From: Nonomuraea montanisoli
GTDB lineage: Bacteria; Actinomycetota; Actinomycetes; Streptosporangiales; Streptosporangiaceae
Reading direction: 5' to 3'
Assembly: GCF_013363975.1 (NCBI RefSeq)
Contig: NZ_JABWGN010000017.1
Location: 124,001 to 188,000, forward strand
DNA length: 64,000 nt
A model generated the notes under the pieces. It did no database searches. It had not been told where the DNA came from and saw nothing but the letters and a program-made list of their open reading frames with translations. The position numbers and the translations under genes are program-made. Shown one piece after another: positions 16,675 through 25,983 of this stretch. Within the stretch, counting starts at the first letter, position 1. Every line of letters begins with the position of its first letter.

Positions 16675-17679
16675 GTGGACATCGACATGAGCGTCCTGCG
16701 CAGCCTGGAGAGGGAGAAGGACATCTCCTTCGACCTGGTCGTCAAGGCCATCGAGGACGCGCTGCTGATCGCGTACTTCCGTACGGAGGGCGCGGCGCCC
16801 AAGGCGCGCGCCGAGCTCGACCGCACGAGCGGGCACGTCACGATCTGGGCGGCCGAGCTGGACGAGGACGGCGAGATCGTCCGCGAGTTCGACGACACTC
16901 CGGGCAACTTCAGCCGGATCGCGGCGACGACCGCCAAGCAGGTCATCCTGCAGCAGCTGCGCGACGCCGAGGACGAGATCAATTTCGGCGAGTTCGCCAG
17001 CCGCGAGGGCGAGCTGGTCTCGGGCGTGATCCAGCAGGGCAAGGACCCGCGCGTGGTGCTGGTCGACCTCGGCAAGATCGAGGCCGTCCTGCCGCACAAC
17101 GAGCAGGTGCCCGGCGAGGACTACGTGCACGGCGAGCGCATCCGCGCCTACGTGGTGCAGGTGAAGAAGGGTCACAAGGGCCCCTCGGTCACGCTGTCGC
17201 GCACGCATCCTGGCCTGGTCAAGAAGCTGTTCGCGCTGGAGGTGCCGGAGATCGCCGACGGCACCGTGGAGATCGCCGCGGTCGCCCGCGAGGCCGGGCA
17301 CCGCACCAAGATCGCCGTCAGGTCGCGCAAGCCCGGCGTCAACGCCAAGGGCGCCTGCATCGGCCCCATGGGGTCACGGGTGCGCAACGTGATGACCGAG
17401 CTGCACGGCGAGAAGATCGACATCATCGACTGGTCGGAAGATCCCGGGGAGTTCGTCGGGAATGCCCTGTCGCCCGCGCGTGTTTCCCACGTCGAGGTCC
17501 TCGATCTCGACGGGCGGGTGGCCCGGGTGACCGTGCCTGACTACCAGCTTTCGCTGGCGATCGGCAAAGAGGGGCAGAACGCCCGGCTTGCCGCCAGGCT
17601 CACGGGATGGCGGATTGACATCCGTCCTGACACCCAGGCCGAGGATGCCGCCGGTTCCGTAGATGCGTCGACACGGTAA
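16675..17679 (+). CDS. nusA: Transcription termination/antitermination factor NusA
   Basis: NusA binds RNA polymerase and nascent RNA and modulates pausing, termination and antitermination. The 334-residue product has the N-terminal polymerase-binding domain, an S1 domain (about residues 115-180, [11 protein letters not shown] onward), and two KH domains. KH1 contains [18 protein letters not shown] and KH2 contains [19 protein letters not shown]. It lacks the C-terminal acidic repeats of enterobacterial NusA, as is normal in actinobacteria. The GTG start at 16675 has GGGGG upstream. Its 3' end overlaps the start of rnpM by 17 bp. Confidence 0.97.
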   Translation: MDIDMSVLRSLEREKDISFDLVVKAIEDALLIAYFRTEGAAPKARAELDRTSGHVTIWAAELDEDGEIVREFDDTPGNFSRIAATTAKQVILQQLRDAEDEINFGEFASREGELVSGVIQQGKDPRVVLVDLGKIEAVLPHNEQVPGEDYVHGERIRAYVVQVKKGHKGPSVTLSRTHPGLVKKLFALEVPEIADGTVEIAAVAREAGHRTKIAVRSRKPGVNAKGACIGPMGSRVRNVMTELHGEKIDIIDWSEDPGEFVGNALSPARVSHVEVLDLDGRVARVTVPDYQLSLAIGKEGQNARLAARLTGWRIDIRPDTQAEDAAGSVDASTR

Positions 17680-17977
17680 GCTGGAATATGGTGGCCAGGC
17701 GGGTCCGCAGCGCACCTGTGTGGGTTGCAGGGTTCGCACGGCCAAGTCCGAGCTGCTCCGCTTGGTGCGGGTCGAGGATCATGTGGTCCCTGACCTGCGA
17801 GGACGGCTTCCTGGCCGGGGGGCTTCACTGCACCCGGCCATGAGTTGTCTCGAGCTTGCCGAGCGTCGCCGAGCGTTTCCGCGCGCGTTCCGCGTGCCGG
17901 GGCCGCTCGACGCATCGCGCGTGCGAGCGCACCTGGACAGGGAGGACCACGACATGTCATGTAGGACGCCGAGTTGA
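17663..17977 (+). CDS. rnpM: YlxR/RnpM family protein (DUF448)
   Basis: This 104-residue nucleic-acid-binding protein carries the family signature [21 protein letters not shown] at residues 17-37 and the later GRGASLHP loop. YlxR of Firmicutes was shown to be an RNase P modulator (RnpM); whether the actinobacterial member acts the same way is inference. The start lies inside nusA, so translation is probably coupled. The last 20 residues are basic and look disordered. Position between nusA and infB is the conserved one. Confidence 0.88.
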   Translation: MRRHGKLEYGGQAGPQRTCVGCRVRTAKSELLRLVRVEDHVVPDLRGRLPGRGASLHPAMSCLELAERRRAFPRAFRVPGPLDASRVRAHLDREDHDMSCRTPS

Positions 17978-18090
17978 TGGGGCGGAGTCAGATTGCTATG
18001 AGCGCCTGATGAGCACGCGGCGATGAAGACGTCAAGGTAGCGACGGTCCGGACGGCACAGCCAGCCTCCCGGGCCGAGTAAGGGAGTGCA

Positions 18091-21000
18091 GTGGCGAAGG
18101 TCCGGGTATACGAGCTCGCTAAGGAGTTCGGAGTCGAGAGCAAGGTCGTCATGGCCAAGCTCCAGGAGATGGGGGAGTTCGTCCGTTCGGCGTCCTCCAC
18201 CATCGAGGCGCCGGTGGTCCGGCGGCTCACCGAAGCTTTGGGCGCATCCAAGGGTGGGTCCTCCAGGGGCGGCGGTTCGTCGTCCAAGCCGCAGCCGCCA
18301 AGGGCTGCTCCCCGGCCGGCCGAAGGCCAGGCCGGCAACGGCGTCGCCGAGGCGCCGGCCCCCACGGCCCCGCGTCCGGGTCCTGGCCCCAGGCCGGGTC
18401 CGCGTCCGGGTCCCGCGGGCGGCACGCCTCGCCCGCCGGTTCCCATGCCTCACCAGCAGCAGCAGCCGGAGGCTGCGCGCGGCGAGACGTCCGGCGCTCC
18501 GCAGGCGCGCTTCGAGTCGGGCACGCGCCCGACCCCGGGCCCGCGTCCGGGCCCCGCGGCCCGTCCCGGTCCCAAGCCGGGTCCGGCGCCGCGTCCCGGC
18601 GCCTCGGGCGGCGGCGCCCCGGGCGCCCCGCGTCCCGGCGCTCCGGCCGGCTCCGCCGGTGGCGGTCCGCGTCCCGGCCCCGGTCCCAAGCCGGGTCCGC
18701 GTGGTCCCCGTCCGGGCAACAACCCGTTCTCGTCCAACGCCAGCGGCATGGGTCAGGCCCGTCCGCCGCGTCCGGGCGGCCCGCGTGAGGGCGGCACCGG
18801 TCCGCGTGAGCGTCGTGACGGGCCGCCGCGTGACGGCGCGATGCCGCGTCCGCCGCAGAGCCGCGGCGAGGGCAGGCCGGCTCCCGGTCCGCGTCCGGGT
18901 CCGCCCGGCGCCGCCGGTCCGCGTCCGGGCCCCGGTGCGGGTGGTCCGCGTCCCGGTGGTCCGCGTCCCAACCCGATGATGATGCCGCAGGGCCGTCCCG
19001 CCGGTCCCGGTGGCGGCGGTGGCGGCGGTGGCCGTCCCGGTGGTCCCGGGGGTCGTCCCGGCGGTGGCGGCGGTGGCCGTCCCGGCGGCGGTGGCGGTCG
19101 TCCTGGTGGCGGCGGCGGTGGTTTCGCCGGTCGTCCTGGTGGCGGCGGTGGCCGTCCCGGCACGACCACGGGTGGTCCCGGCGGTGGCGGCGGCGGTTTC
19201 GCCGGTCGTCCCGGTGGCGGTGGCCGCGGTCGCGGTGGCGGCACGGCCGGTGCCTTCGGGCGTCCCGGTGGCCGTCCGGCGCGTGGCCGCAAGTCCAAGC
19301 GTCAGAGGCGCCAGGAGTTCGACAACATGTCGGCGCCGGCGATCGGCGGCGTGCAGGTCGCTCGTGGCAACGGCGCGACGATCCGCCTTCCGCGCGGCGC
19401 GTCGCTGTCCGACTTCGCCGACCGCATCGGCGCCAACCCCGCCTCGCTCGTGCAGATCATGCTGCACCTCGGCGAGATGGTGACGGCGACGCAGTCGGTC
19501 AACGAGGAGACCCTGCAGGCGCTCGGCGTCGAGCTCGACTACAACATCCAGATCGTCAGCCCGGAGGAGGAGGACCGCGAGCTTCTCGAGGCCTTCGACA
19601 TCGAGTTCGGCGAGGACGAGGGCGACGAGGCCGACCTGGCCGCCCGTCCGCCGGTCGTGACCGTCATGGGTCACGTCGACCACGGTAAGACGAAGCTGCT
19701 CGACGCCATCCGCAAGACCAACGTGGTGGCGCGCGAGGCGGGTGGCATCACCCAGCACATCGGCGCCTACCAGGTCGCGACGGAGCACGAGGGCCAGGAG
19801 CGCAAGGTCACCTTCATCGACACCCCGGGTCACGAGGCGTTCACCGCCATGCGTGCCCGAGGCGCGAAGTCCACGGACATCGCGGTGCTGGTGGTCGCGG
19901 CCGACGACGGCGTGAAGCCGCAGACGATCGAGGCGCTCAACCACGCCCAGGCGGCCGACGTGCCGATCGTGGTCGCGGTCAACAAGGTCGACAAGGAGGG
20001 CGCCGACCCCAACAAGGTCCGGGCCCAGCTCACCGAGTACGGCCTGGTGGCCGAGGAGTACGGTGGCTCGACGCTGTTCGTCGACATCTCGGCGAAGAAC
20101 GGCACGGGCATCGAGAACCTCCTCGAGGCGATCCTGCTGACCGCGGACGCCGAGCTCGACCTGCGGGCCAACCCGACGATGGACGCCCAGGGCATCGCGA
20201 TCGAGGCGCACCTCGACAAGGGCCGCGGCCCTGTCGCGACCGTCCTGGTCCAGCGCGGCACGCTGCGCGTCGGCGACTCGATCGTCTGTGGCGAGGCCTT
20301 CGGCCGCGTCCGGGCGATGCTCGACGACAACGGCGACGCGGTCGAGGAGGCCACGCCGTCCCGTCCGGTCCTGGTGATGGGTCTGACGGCCGTGCCGAGC
20401 GCCGGTGACAACTTCATCGTCGTCACCGACGACCGGATGGCCCGCCAGATCGCCCAGCAGCGCGCGGCGCGCAAGCGCAGCGCCGACATGGCGAAGTCGA
20501 GCCGTCGCCGTACCCTCGAGGAGCTGTTCAGCGACCTCGAGAAGGGCCGCGTCGACGAGCTCAAGCTCATCATCAAGGGTGACGTGTCCGGCTCGGTGGA
20601 GGCCCTGGAAGACGCCCTGCTCAAGATCGACGTCGGCGACGAGGTCAGGCTCCGTGTCCTGCACCGCGCCGTCGGCGCCATCACCGAGTACGACGTCAAC
20701 CTGGCCGTCGCCGACGACAACGCGGTCATCATCGGCTTCAACGTCCGGCCTGAGCCCCGGGCGCGCGACCTGGCCGAGCGCGAGGGCGTCGACATCCGCT
20801 ACTACTCGGTCATCTACCAGGCGATCGAGGAGATCGAGGCGGCGCTCAAGGGCATGCTCAAGCCCGAGTTCGAAGAGGTCCAGATGGGCACGGCGGAGGT
20901 CCGCGAGGTCTTCAAGGTGCCGAAGATCGGCAACGTCGCCGGTTCGCTGGTCCGCTCCGGTCTGATCGTGCGCAACAGCAAGGCCCGGATCATCCGCGAC

Positions 21001-21168
21001 GGCGTCGTCGTGGCGGACAACCTCACCGTCTCGTCGCTGCGTCGCTTCAAGGACGACGCGACCGAGGTCCGCGAGGGCTTCGAGTGCGGTATCGGTGTCG
21101 GCTACAACGACATCAGGATCGACGACGTCATCGAGACGTTCGAGATGCGGGAGAAGCCGCGCGCGTAG
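18091..21168 (+). CDS. infB: Translation initiation factor IF-2
   Basis: IF-2 is the GTPase that places initiator tRNA on the ribosome. The 1025-residue product starts with an IF2-N domain ([21 protein letters not shown]). A very long Pro/Gly/Arg linker (about residues 60-405) follows, then a basic [10 protein letters not shown] segment and a second IF2-N region. The G domain has [10 protein letters not shown] near residue 526, [13 protein letters not shown] and SAK. The C-terminal IF2-specific domains are complete. The linker alternates PRPGP-type and glycine-tract repeats and is unusually long, though actinobacterial IF-2 linkers are often extended. GTG start with AGGGAG upstream. Confidence 0.97.
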   Translation: MAKVRVYELAKEFGVESKVVMAKLQEMGEFVRSASSTIEAPVVRRLTEALGASKGGSSRGGGSSSKPQPPRAAPRPAEGQAGNGVAEAPAPTAPRPGPGPRPGPRPGPAGGTPRPPVPMPHQQQQPEAARGETSGAPQARFESGTRPTPGPRPGPAARPGPKPGPAPRPGASGGGAPGAPRPGAPAGSAGGGPRPGPGPKPGPRGPRPGNNPFSSNASGMGQARPPRPGGPREGGTGPRERRDGPPRDGAMPRPPQSRGEGRPAPGPRPGPPGAAGPRPGPGAGGPRPGGPRPNPMMMPQGRPAGPGGGGGGGGRPGGPGGRPGGGGGGRPGGGGGRPGGGGGGFAGRPGGGGGRPGTTTGGPGGGGGGFAGRPGGGGRGRGGGTAGAFGRPGGRPARGRKSKRQRRQEFDNMSAPAIGGVQVARGNGATIRLPRGASLSDFADRIGANPASLVQIMLHLGEMVTATQSVNEETLQALGVELDYNIQIVSPEEEDRELLEAFDIEFGEDEGDEADLAARPPVVTVMGHVDHGKTKLLDAIRKTNVVAREAGGITQHIGAYQVATEHEGQERKVTFIDTPGHEAFTAMRARGAKSTDIAVLVVAADDGVKPQTIEALNHAQAADVPIVVAVNKVDKEGADPNKVRAQLTEYGLVAEEYGGSTLFVDISAKNGTGIENLLEAILLTADAELDLRANPTMDAQGIAIEAHLDKGRGPVATVLVQRGTLRVGDSIVCGEAFGRVRAMLDDNGDAVEEATPSRPVLVMGLTAVPSAGDNFIVVTDDRMARQIAQQRAARKRSADMAKSSRRRTLEELFSDLEKGRVDELKLIIKGDVSGSVEALEDALLKIDVGDEVRLRVLHRAVGAITEYDVNLAVADDNAVIIGFNVRPEPRARDLAEREGVDIRYYSVIYQAIEEIEAALKGMLKPEFEEVQMGTAEVREVFKVPKIGNVAGSLVRSGLIVRNSKARIIRDGVVVADNLTVSSLRRFKDDATEVREGFECGIGVGYNDIRIDDVIETFEMREKPRA

Positions 21169-21289
21169 ACACGCGGCCGGGCGCTCGGCGGACCATCCGC
21201 CGAGCGCCTCTCGCACGCCCGGGCCTGGTCCCCACCGCAGCAGGCCCGGGGTGCGCTTCACTCACCAGCACAAGCGGTGGCTGCGAACG

Positions 21290-21586
21290 ATGTATGTGGG
21301 TGCTCTTACCCTGGACATCCTGCTCGGCGACGTCCACTCGCTGAAGCAGAAGCGCTCCGTCGTGCGTCCCCTGGTCGCCGAGGTGCAACGACGCTTTCCC
21401 GCCGTGGCCGTGGCCGAGACCGGCCATCTCGACCTGCATCGGCGGGCGGAGGTCGGCATCGCGGTGGTCTCCGCCTCGGCGGGCAACTGCAAAGAGGTCA
21501 TGGACGCCTGCGAGCGGCTGGTGGCGTTCCGGCCTGAGATCGAGCTGTTGTCGGCACGGCAGCGGCTCTACAACGACGAAGACTGA
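21290..21586 (+). CDS. DUF503 (YlxP-like) protein
   Basis: This 98-residue protein fits the DUF503 family: MYVGALTLDILLGDVHSLKQKRSVVRPLVAEVQRRF is the conserved first half and GHLDLHRRAEVGIAVVS follows. Function is unknown; the family sits with infB and rbfA in many bacteria, which suggests a role tied to ribosome or RNA processes. The ATG at 21290 lacks a clear Shine-Dalgarno. It is 120 bp after infB and 40 bp before rbfA. Confidence 0.9.
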   Translation: MYVGALTLDILLGDVHSLKQKRSVVRPLVAEVQRRFPAVAVAETGHLDLHRRAEVGIAVVSASAGNCKEVMDACERLVAFRPEIELLSARQRLYNDED

Positions 21587-21626
21587 TCGACTGCACGACG
21601 GACGTCGTGCGTGAGAGGGAGCGAAC

Positions 21627-22082
21627 ATGGTGGACGCAGCGCGAGCGCGCAAGCTCGCCGACCGCATCCAGCAGATCGTCGCCGAGATGCTGGAGCGGCG
21701 GATCAAGGACCCGCGCCTCGGCTTCGTCACCGTGACCGACACGCGCATCACCGCTGACCTGCGCGAGGCCACGGTCTTCTACACGGTGTTCGGCTCCGAC
21801 GCCGAGCGCGCCGACAGCGCCGCGGCCCTGGAGAGCGCCACGGGCATCATCCGGTCCGAGGTGGGCAGGCAGACGGGCGTGCGGTTCACCCCGACGCTGA
21901 CGTTCAAGCACGACCCGCTGCCCGACAGCGCGCGGCAGCTCGACACCCTCATCAACGCGGCCCGGGCGAAGGACGCCGAGGTGGCGCGCAGGGCCGAGGG
22001 AGCCTCCTACGCGGGCGAGGCCGACCCCTACAAGAAGGCCGACGAGGAGGAGGACGACCAGGCGGGACACCCGGCGCCGTGA
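21627..22082 (+). CDS. rbfA: Ribosome-binding factor A
   Basis: RbfA is a cold-shock ribosome maturation factor acting on the 30S subunit. The 151-residue product has the KH-like fold: [50 protein letters not shown], with a later [24 protein letters not shown]. The extra C-terminal region is charged and low in complexity. Its stop overlaps a GTG that would begin the longest version of the next gene, but that start was not preferred. A repeat-filled stretch follows. Confidence 0.95.
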   Translation: MVDAARARKLADRIQQIVAEMLERRIKDPRLGFVTVTDTRITADLREATVFYTVFGSDAERADSAAALESATGIIRSEVGRQTGVRFTPTLTFKHDPLPDSARQLDTLINAARAKDAEVARRAEGASYAGEADPYKKADEEEDDQAGHPAP

Positions 22083-22143
22083 GGCCCGACGTGCACGCTC
22101 GCACGGAGCCTTCCGAACGCGCGGAGGCTCCGGTCCGCACGGA

Positions 22144-22567
22144 GCCTCCTGATCGGAGTGGGCCTCCTGATCGGAGTGGATCTCCTGGCCGGGCCGTGCC
22201 TCCCGACCCGGGAGGGCTTTCCGCCTCGATGCCGCGTCCGGGCCTCGCGGCCCGCGCCGACCGCCTCGACCCTCCGCCCGTCCCGCCCGTCCCGCCCACG
22301 TCCGGCACCCGAACGGTCCCGGATGGGACGGCGTCCCCTCCGAGAGCCGGTACCGCCGCGGGCGGCAGTTCTCCGAACGGCACGGCGATGGACGATGGTT
22401 CGCCGCGCGGCACGACGGCGGGTGCTGGTTCGCCGGACGACACCGGCGCGGGCGGTGAACCGGCCGGCCCCACTGCGGCGGGCGGTGAATCGGCCGGCGC
22501 CACTGAGGTGGGTGGCGCATCGAGCGGCACCGAGGCGTTCGGTGGTGGATCGAGCGGCTCCGCGGCG
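22144..22567. repeat. Repeat island: 18-bp duplicate and seven 30-bp units
   Basis: The 578 bp between rbfA and the DHH phosphoesterase hold a perfect 18-bp duplication (22144-22179). Seven degenerate 30-bp units (22358, 22388, 22418, 22448, 22478, 22508, 22538) follow, with core GCGGGCGGT..TC..CGG..C. The 30-bp array stays open in the frame of the downstream gene and would encode a ten-residue Gly/Ser/Ala repeat. It is either a non-coding minisatellite or a disordered N-terminal extension. Confidence 0.85.
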
Positions 22568-22660
22568 GGCGGTGTCGTGGCGGGCGGCCGAGCTGTAGCG
22601 GGTGGTGGTCCGGCGAGTGGTGGAGACTCGCCGGACGGACATCCGCTGGGGGGAGACCCC

Positions 22661-23638
22661 GTGAGCGAAGGCGTCCCCGAGGCGACCTGGCAACGCGCGG
22701 TCGAGCTGATCGCCCGTGCGGACGAGGTCGCGCTGGCCTGCCACGTGTCGCCCGACGGCGACGCGCTCGGCTCGATGCTCGCGACCGCCTTCGTGCTGCG
22801 CTCGCTGGGCAAGCGGGTCGTCGCGTCGTTCGGCGACCGCACGTTCGAGGTGCCGCGCCTGCTCGGGTTCCTGCCCGGCCAGGAGATGCTGAGCCCGCCC
22901 CAGGACTACCCGGCCGCCCCCGAGCTCATGATCACCTTCGACTCGGCGTCGGCGAGCCGGCTCGGCCTGCTCGGCGCGAACGCCGCCGCCGCCCGCGAGC
23001 TCGTCGTGGTGGACCACCACCCCTCCTGCCAGGGGTTCGGCACGCTCGGCCTCGTCGCCCCCAAGGCCGCGGCCACGGCCATGATCGTCGAGCAGCTCAT
23101 CTACCGCCTCGGCGGCGCCCTGGACCGTGACATCGCCACCTGCCTGTACGCGGGGCTGGTGACCGACACCGGCTCCTTCCGCCACTCCTCGACCTCGCCG
23201 GCCGCCCACGAGATGGCCGCCCGCCTGGTGGCCACCGGGCTGCGCACCGACGAGATCGCCCGCGAGCTGTGGGACCGGTCACCGTTCGGCTACCTCAAGG
23301 TGCTCGCCGCCGCCCTCGACCGGGTGACGCTGGAGGACGACCTGGTCTGGACGTACGTGAGCCGGGTGGACCGGGCGGCGTACGGCCTGCCGTACAGCGA
23401 GCTGGAGGGCGTCATCGACATCGTGCGCCGCGCCGACGAGGCGGAGGTCGCCGTCGTCTGCAAGGAGGACGACGAGGGCGCCTGGCAGGTGTCCACCCGG
23501 TCAAAGGGCGCTGTCGACGTCGGGGCGGTGTGCACGGCGATGGGCGGCGGCGGCCACCACAACGCCGCAGGCTTCACCTCGCACGACGGTGTCGAGGAGA
23601 CCATGGCGAGGTTCCGCGAACTCCTGAGGAAGGTCTGA
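22661..23638 (+). CDS. DHH-family phosphoesterase (NrnA-like oligoribonuclease)
   Basis: This 325-residue protein should degrade short oligoribonucleotides and possibly 3'-phosphoadenosine 5'-phosphate, as for NrnA. CHVSPDGDALGSMLA, the DHH motif in VVDHHPSCQGFG, the TDTGSFRHSS segment and the DHHA1 motif GGGGHHNAAGF are all present. The GTG at 22661 was chosen because GGGGAG lies 5-6 nt upstream and the length then fits the family. The frame stays open back to 22079, overlapping rbfA, but that adds 194 low-complexity residues encoded by repeats. A TnpB element begins right after its stop. Confidence 0.9.
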   Translation: MSEGVPEATWQRAVELIARADEVALACHVSPDGDALGSMLATAFVLRSLGKRVVASFGDRTFEVPRLLGFLPGQEMLSPPQDYPAAPELMITFDSASASRLGLLGANAAAARELVVVDHHPSCQGFGTLGLVAPKAAATAMIVEQLIYRLGGALDRDIATCLYAGLVTDTGSFRHSSTSPAAHEMAARLVATGLRTDEIARELWDRSPFGYLKVLAAALDRVTLEDDLVWTYVSRVDRAAYGLPYSELEGVIDIVRRADEAEVAVVCKEDDEGAWQVSTRSKGAVDVGAVCTAMGGGGHHNAAGFTSHDGVEETMARFRELLRKV

Positions 23639-23639
23639 G

Positions 23640-23800
23640 TGACTCCTCCGCTCCGCACGGGGAGCGGCTTCTCGCTAAGCCGCTCGCGCGGCATCGCGAA
23701 GGGCAAGCCCTGCCCTCAGGATGTTGGTCGCCGCGTTGACGTCGGCGTGCGCGACATGTCCGCACGCCGTGCATCGGAACACGGCCTGGGTGAGGCGGTT
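23640..23800 (-). ncRNA. Predicted omegaRNA (reRNA) of the TnpB element
   Basis: In characterised IS605-type elements the guide RNA overlaps the 3' end of tnpB and extends past the right end of the element, whose flanking DNA serves as guide. Here the AGCGGCTT/AAGCCGCT stem (23663-23684), with the tnpB stop codon spanning its loop and second arm, is in the right place. If so the guide would be templated by the 3' end of the DHH gene, read on the minus strand. The borders are a guess. Confidence 0.4.
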
Positions 23801-24892
23801 CTCCTTCGCGCGGTGCCCGCATGGGGCACAGGTGCGGGAGGTGTTGGCGGGGTTCACCGCGATCAGCTCTCGACCGGCGCTTTCAGCCTTGTGCGACAGG
23901 ATCGTCAGGAACACCCCCCAACCCGCGTCGAGGATCGAACGGTTGAGGCCGGACTTGGCGGCGGCGCCGTTGGGCAGGTAGCCGCCGTGGCCGTCCGGCT
24001 GGGGGGTCGCGCGTCGGGTCATGTTGGTGACCTCGAGCGCTTCATGCACGATCACGTCGTAGGTGCGGATGAGGACGAGCGCGGCCTTGTGCGCGGCGTC
24101 CAGCCGCTGCCGCCGCACCTTGGCGTGCAGCGCGGACAGGCGGGCCGCGACCTTGCGGTGGCGCCTGGACCCGCGCGCAGCGCGGGCCAGTTCCCGCTGC
24201 GCCACCGCGAGGCGAGCGGCGGAGGCGGCGAGATGTCGCCGGTTCTCCAGACGATCGCCGTCGGAGGTGGTGGTCAGCGATGCCACGCCCATGTCGATCC
24301 CGGCCATCGCTCCCGTCGGGGGGAGTGTCTCGGCGGGCACATCGTCACACGACAGGACGACGAACCAGCGGTGGCCTGCACGTCTCACGCTGATCGTCTT
24401 CACGGTGCCGAGCACACGCCGGTGCTGGTGGACCCGCACGTGGCCGATGCCCTGCAGGCGGACGAACGTCATGGTCGGGTGGTGCGGCCCGGAGTCCCAA
24501 CGGCAGCCGTCACCGTCCTTCTGCCAGGTGACCGTGTCGAACCGGCCCCGTCCCTTAAATCGGGGATAGCCGGGCTTGTGACCTGTCTTGACGCGGCGGA
24601 AGAACGCGGCGAACGCCTTGTCCAGGCGCCGCAGGGTGGCCTGCTGCGAGGAGAACGACCATCGGCCCTGGCCTTCGGGGTCGTCGGCCCGGATGTGCTT
24701 CAGCTCCGCCGACTGCTCGCCATAGCGCACGGTCGCGCCCGCCACGCGGTATGCCGTGCGGCGGTGCTCAAGCGCCGCGTTGTACAGCTGCCGGTGATCT
24801 TCCAGGCACTGCGCGAGCGCGATCTCCTGGTGGCGGGTGGGCCGCAGCGGGAACGTGAACGATCTACGCACGGCCGACCGCCTTGCCCGCAC
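23675..24892 (-). CDS. tnpB: TnpB RNA-guided endonuclease
   Basis: This 405-residue TnpB-type protein is the likely ancestor type of Cas12 nucleases. The N-terminal RNA-binding part contains FPLRPTRHQEIALAQCLEDHRQLYNAALEHR. RuvC motif I is AGIDMGVASLTTTSDG (aspartate near residue 199), motif II is VIVHEALEVTNM (glutamate), and motif III is HADVNAATNIL (aspartate). A four-cysteine zinc knuckle, CAPCGH and CTACGH, lies between motifs II and III. All catalytic residues are present, so the protein may be active. No tnpA transposase is nearby, so mobility would need help from elsewhere. Confidence 0.93.
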   Translation of the reverse strand: MRARRSAVRRSFTFPLRPTRHQEIALAQCLEDHRQLYNAALEHRRTAYRVAGATVRYGEQSAELKHIRADDPEGQGRWSFSSQQATLRRLDKAFAAFFRRVKTGHKPGYPRFKGRGRFDTVTWQKDGDGCRWDSGPHHPTMTFVRLQGIGHVRVHQHRRVLGTVKTISVRRAGHRWFVVLSCDDVPAETLPPTGAMAGIDMGVASLTTTSDGDRLENRRHLAASAARLAVAQRELARAARGSRRHRKVAARLSALHAKVRRQRLDAAHKAALVLIRTYDVIVHEALEVTNMTRRATPQPDGHGGYLPNGAAAKSGLNRSILDAGWGVFLTILSHKAESAGRELIAVNPANTSRTCAPCGHRAKENRLTQAVFRCTACGHVAHADVNAATNILRAGLALRDAARAA

Positions 24893-24935
24893 GCTCGGTG
24901 CGCACCCGGCGAGTCACTCGATCAGTATCACAGTG

Positions 24936-24978
24936 CCGCACATGTCATGCGTGACGAACGGAGATCTTCGATGTGCGG
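24936..24978 (-). other. Nested hairpin at the 5' side of the TnpB element
   Basis: Outer arms CCGCACAT (24936-24943) and ATGTGCGG (24971-24978) enclose an inner GTCA-TGCG-TGAC hairpin (24944-24955). Subterminal hairpins of this kind are recognised by the Y1 transposase in IS200/IS605 elements. It may mark the left end. Confidence 0.5.
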
Positions 24979-25071
24979 ACCGGGCAGGTCACCACACGCC
25001 CGGGTATTCGCCGCCCTCCCGTTCTCGATTCCACCGGCCCTTCCAGGCGACGGTTCCCTCAGGAGGATTTG

Positions 25072-25944
25072 ATGGCCGACAGTGGCCTGATCATCGTCGA
25101 CAAGCCCGCCGACTGGACGTCGCACGACGTCGTGGCCCGGATGCGCCGCCTCGCGGGCACGCGCCGGGTCGGCCACGCGGGCACGCTCGACCCCATGGCG
25201 ACGGGCGTGCTGGTGGTGGGCGTGGAGAAGGCCACCCGCCTGCTCGGCCACCTGGCGCTGACCGAGAAGGTCTACACGGCGACCATGCGGCTCGGCGTCT
25301 CGACCAACACCGACGACGCCGAGGGCGAGGTGACCGCCACGGCCTCGGCCGCCGGCGTCGCCGCGGCCGAGGTCCACAAGGGCGTCGCCGCGCTCACCGG
25401 CGCGATCATGCAGATCCCGCCGCAGGTCAGCGCGATCAAGGTGGACGGGCGGCGCGCCTACAAGCGGGCCCGCGCCGGCGAGGAGGTGGAGCTGGCCGCC
25501 CGCCCGGTCACCGTGTACGGATTCGAGGTGCTCGACGTGCGCGCCCACGACGACGTGGTGGACGTGGACGCCGTCGTCACCTGCTCCAGCGGCACCTACA
25601 TCCGCGCCCTGGCCCGTGACCTGGGAGCCGGCCTCGGCGTCGGCGGCCACCTGACGCGGCTGCGCCGCACCCGGGTCGGCCCGTACGACCTGTCGATGGC
25701 GCGCACCCTGGACGAGCTGGCGGAGGAGTGCGTCGTGCTGCCCATCGGCGAGGCGGTCGCGGCGGCCTTCCCCCGGCGCGACGTGACGGCGGAGCAGGCC
25801 ACCCTGGTACGGCACGGCGGGCGGCTGCCCGCGGCCGGGCTCGGCGCCGGGCCGATCGGCGTGTTCGGCCCGGAGGGCGAGTTGCTGGCGCTGGTGGAGG
25901 AGCAGGGCCGCACGGCCCGCCCCCTGGCGGTCTTCGCCTCCTAG
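25072..25944 (+). CDS. truB: tRNA pseudouridine(55) synthase TruB
   Basis: TruB makes pseudouridine 55 in the T loop of tRNAs. The 290-residue product begins SGLIIVDKPADWTSHDVVARM. RRVGHAGTLDPMATGVLVVGV carries the catalytic aspartate, and EKVYTATMRLGVSTNTDD, CSSGTYIRALARDLG and a C-terminal domain follow. AGGAGG lies 5 nt before the ATG at 25072, excluding an upstream in-frame ATG. The tnpB element now separates it from the DHH gene, which normally precedes it directly. Confidence 0.96.
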   Translation: MADSGLIIVDKPADWTSHDVVARMRRLAGTRRVGHAGTLDPMATGVLVVGVEKATRLLGHLALTEKVYTATMRLGVSTNTDDAEGEVTATASAAGVAAAEVHKGVAALTGAIMQIPPQVSAIKVDGRRAYKRARAGEEVELAARPVTVYGFEVLDVRAHDDVVDVDAVVTCSSGTYIRALARDLGAGLGVGGHLTRLRRTRVGPYDLSMARTLDELAEECVVLPIGEAVAAAFPRRDVTAEQATLVRHGGRLPAAGLGAGPIGVFGPEGELLALVEEQGRTARPLAVFAS

Positions 25945-25983
25945 GATCCGCTTCCCGGGAAGCCTCCTGAGGAGCAGAGCTGC

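Larger units (their letters stand above)
23639..24985 (-). mobile_element. IS200/IS605-type element with tnpB only
   Basis: A tnpB gene without tnpA is flanked by secondary-structure-forming sequences. On the far (3') side is AGCGGCTT-6 nt-AAGCCGCT (23663-23684) plus a second small hairpin at 23649-23666. On the near (5') side is a nested structure with outer arms CCGCACAT/ATGTGCGG (24936-24978). This fits an element of the IS605 superfamily that makes no terminal inverted repeats. The ends are approximate. The element sits directly after the DHH gene's stop codon, so that gene is intact. Confidence 0.7.

Noticed and set aside
17779-21261. A long open frame antisense to infB (over 1100 codons)
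   Set aside because: Low-complexity translation and full overlap with a certain gene; an effect of GC-biased codons on the opposite strand.
22079-22660. Start of the DHH gene at the rbfA stop
   Set aside because: It adds 194 low-complexity residues; a better ribosome binding site precedes GTG 22661 and gives the normal family length. Kept as a finding rather than the annotated start.
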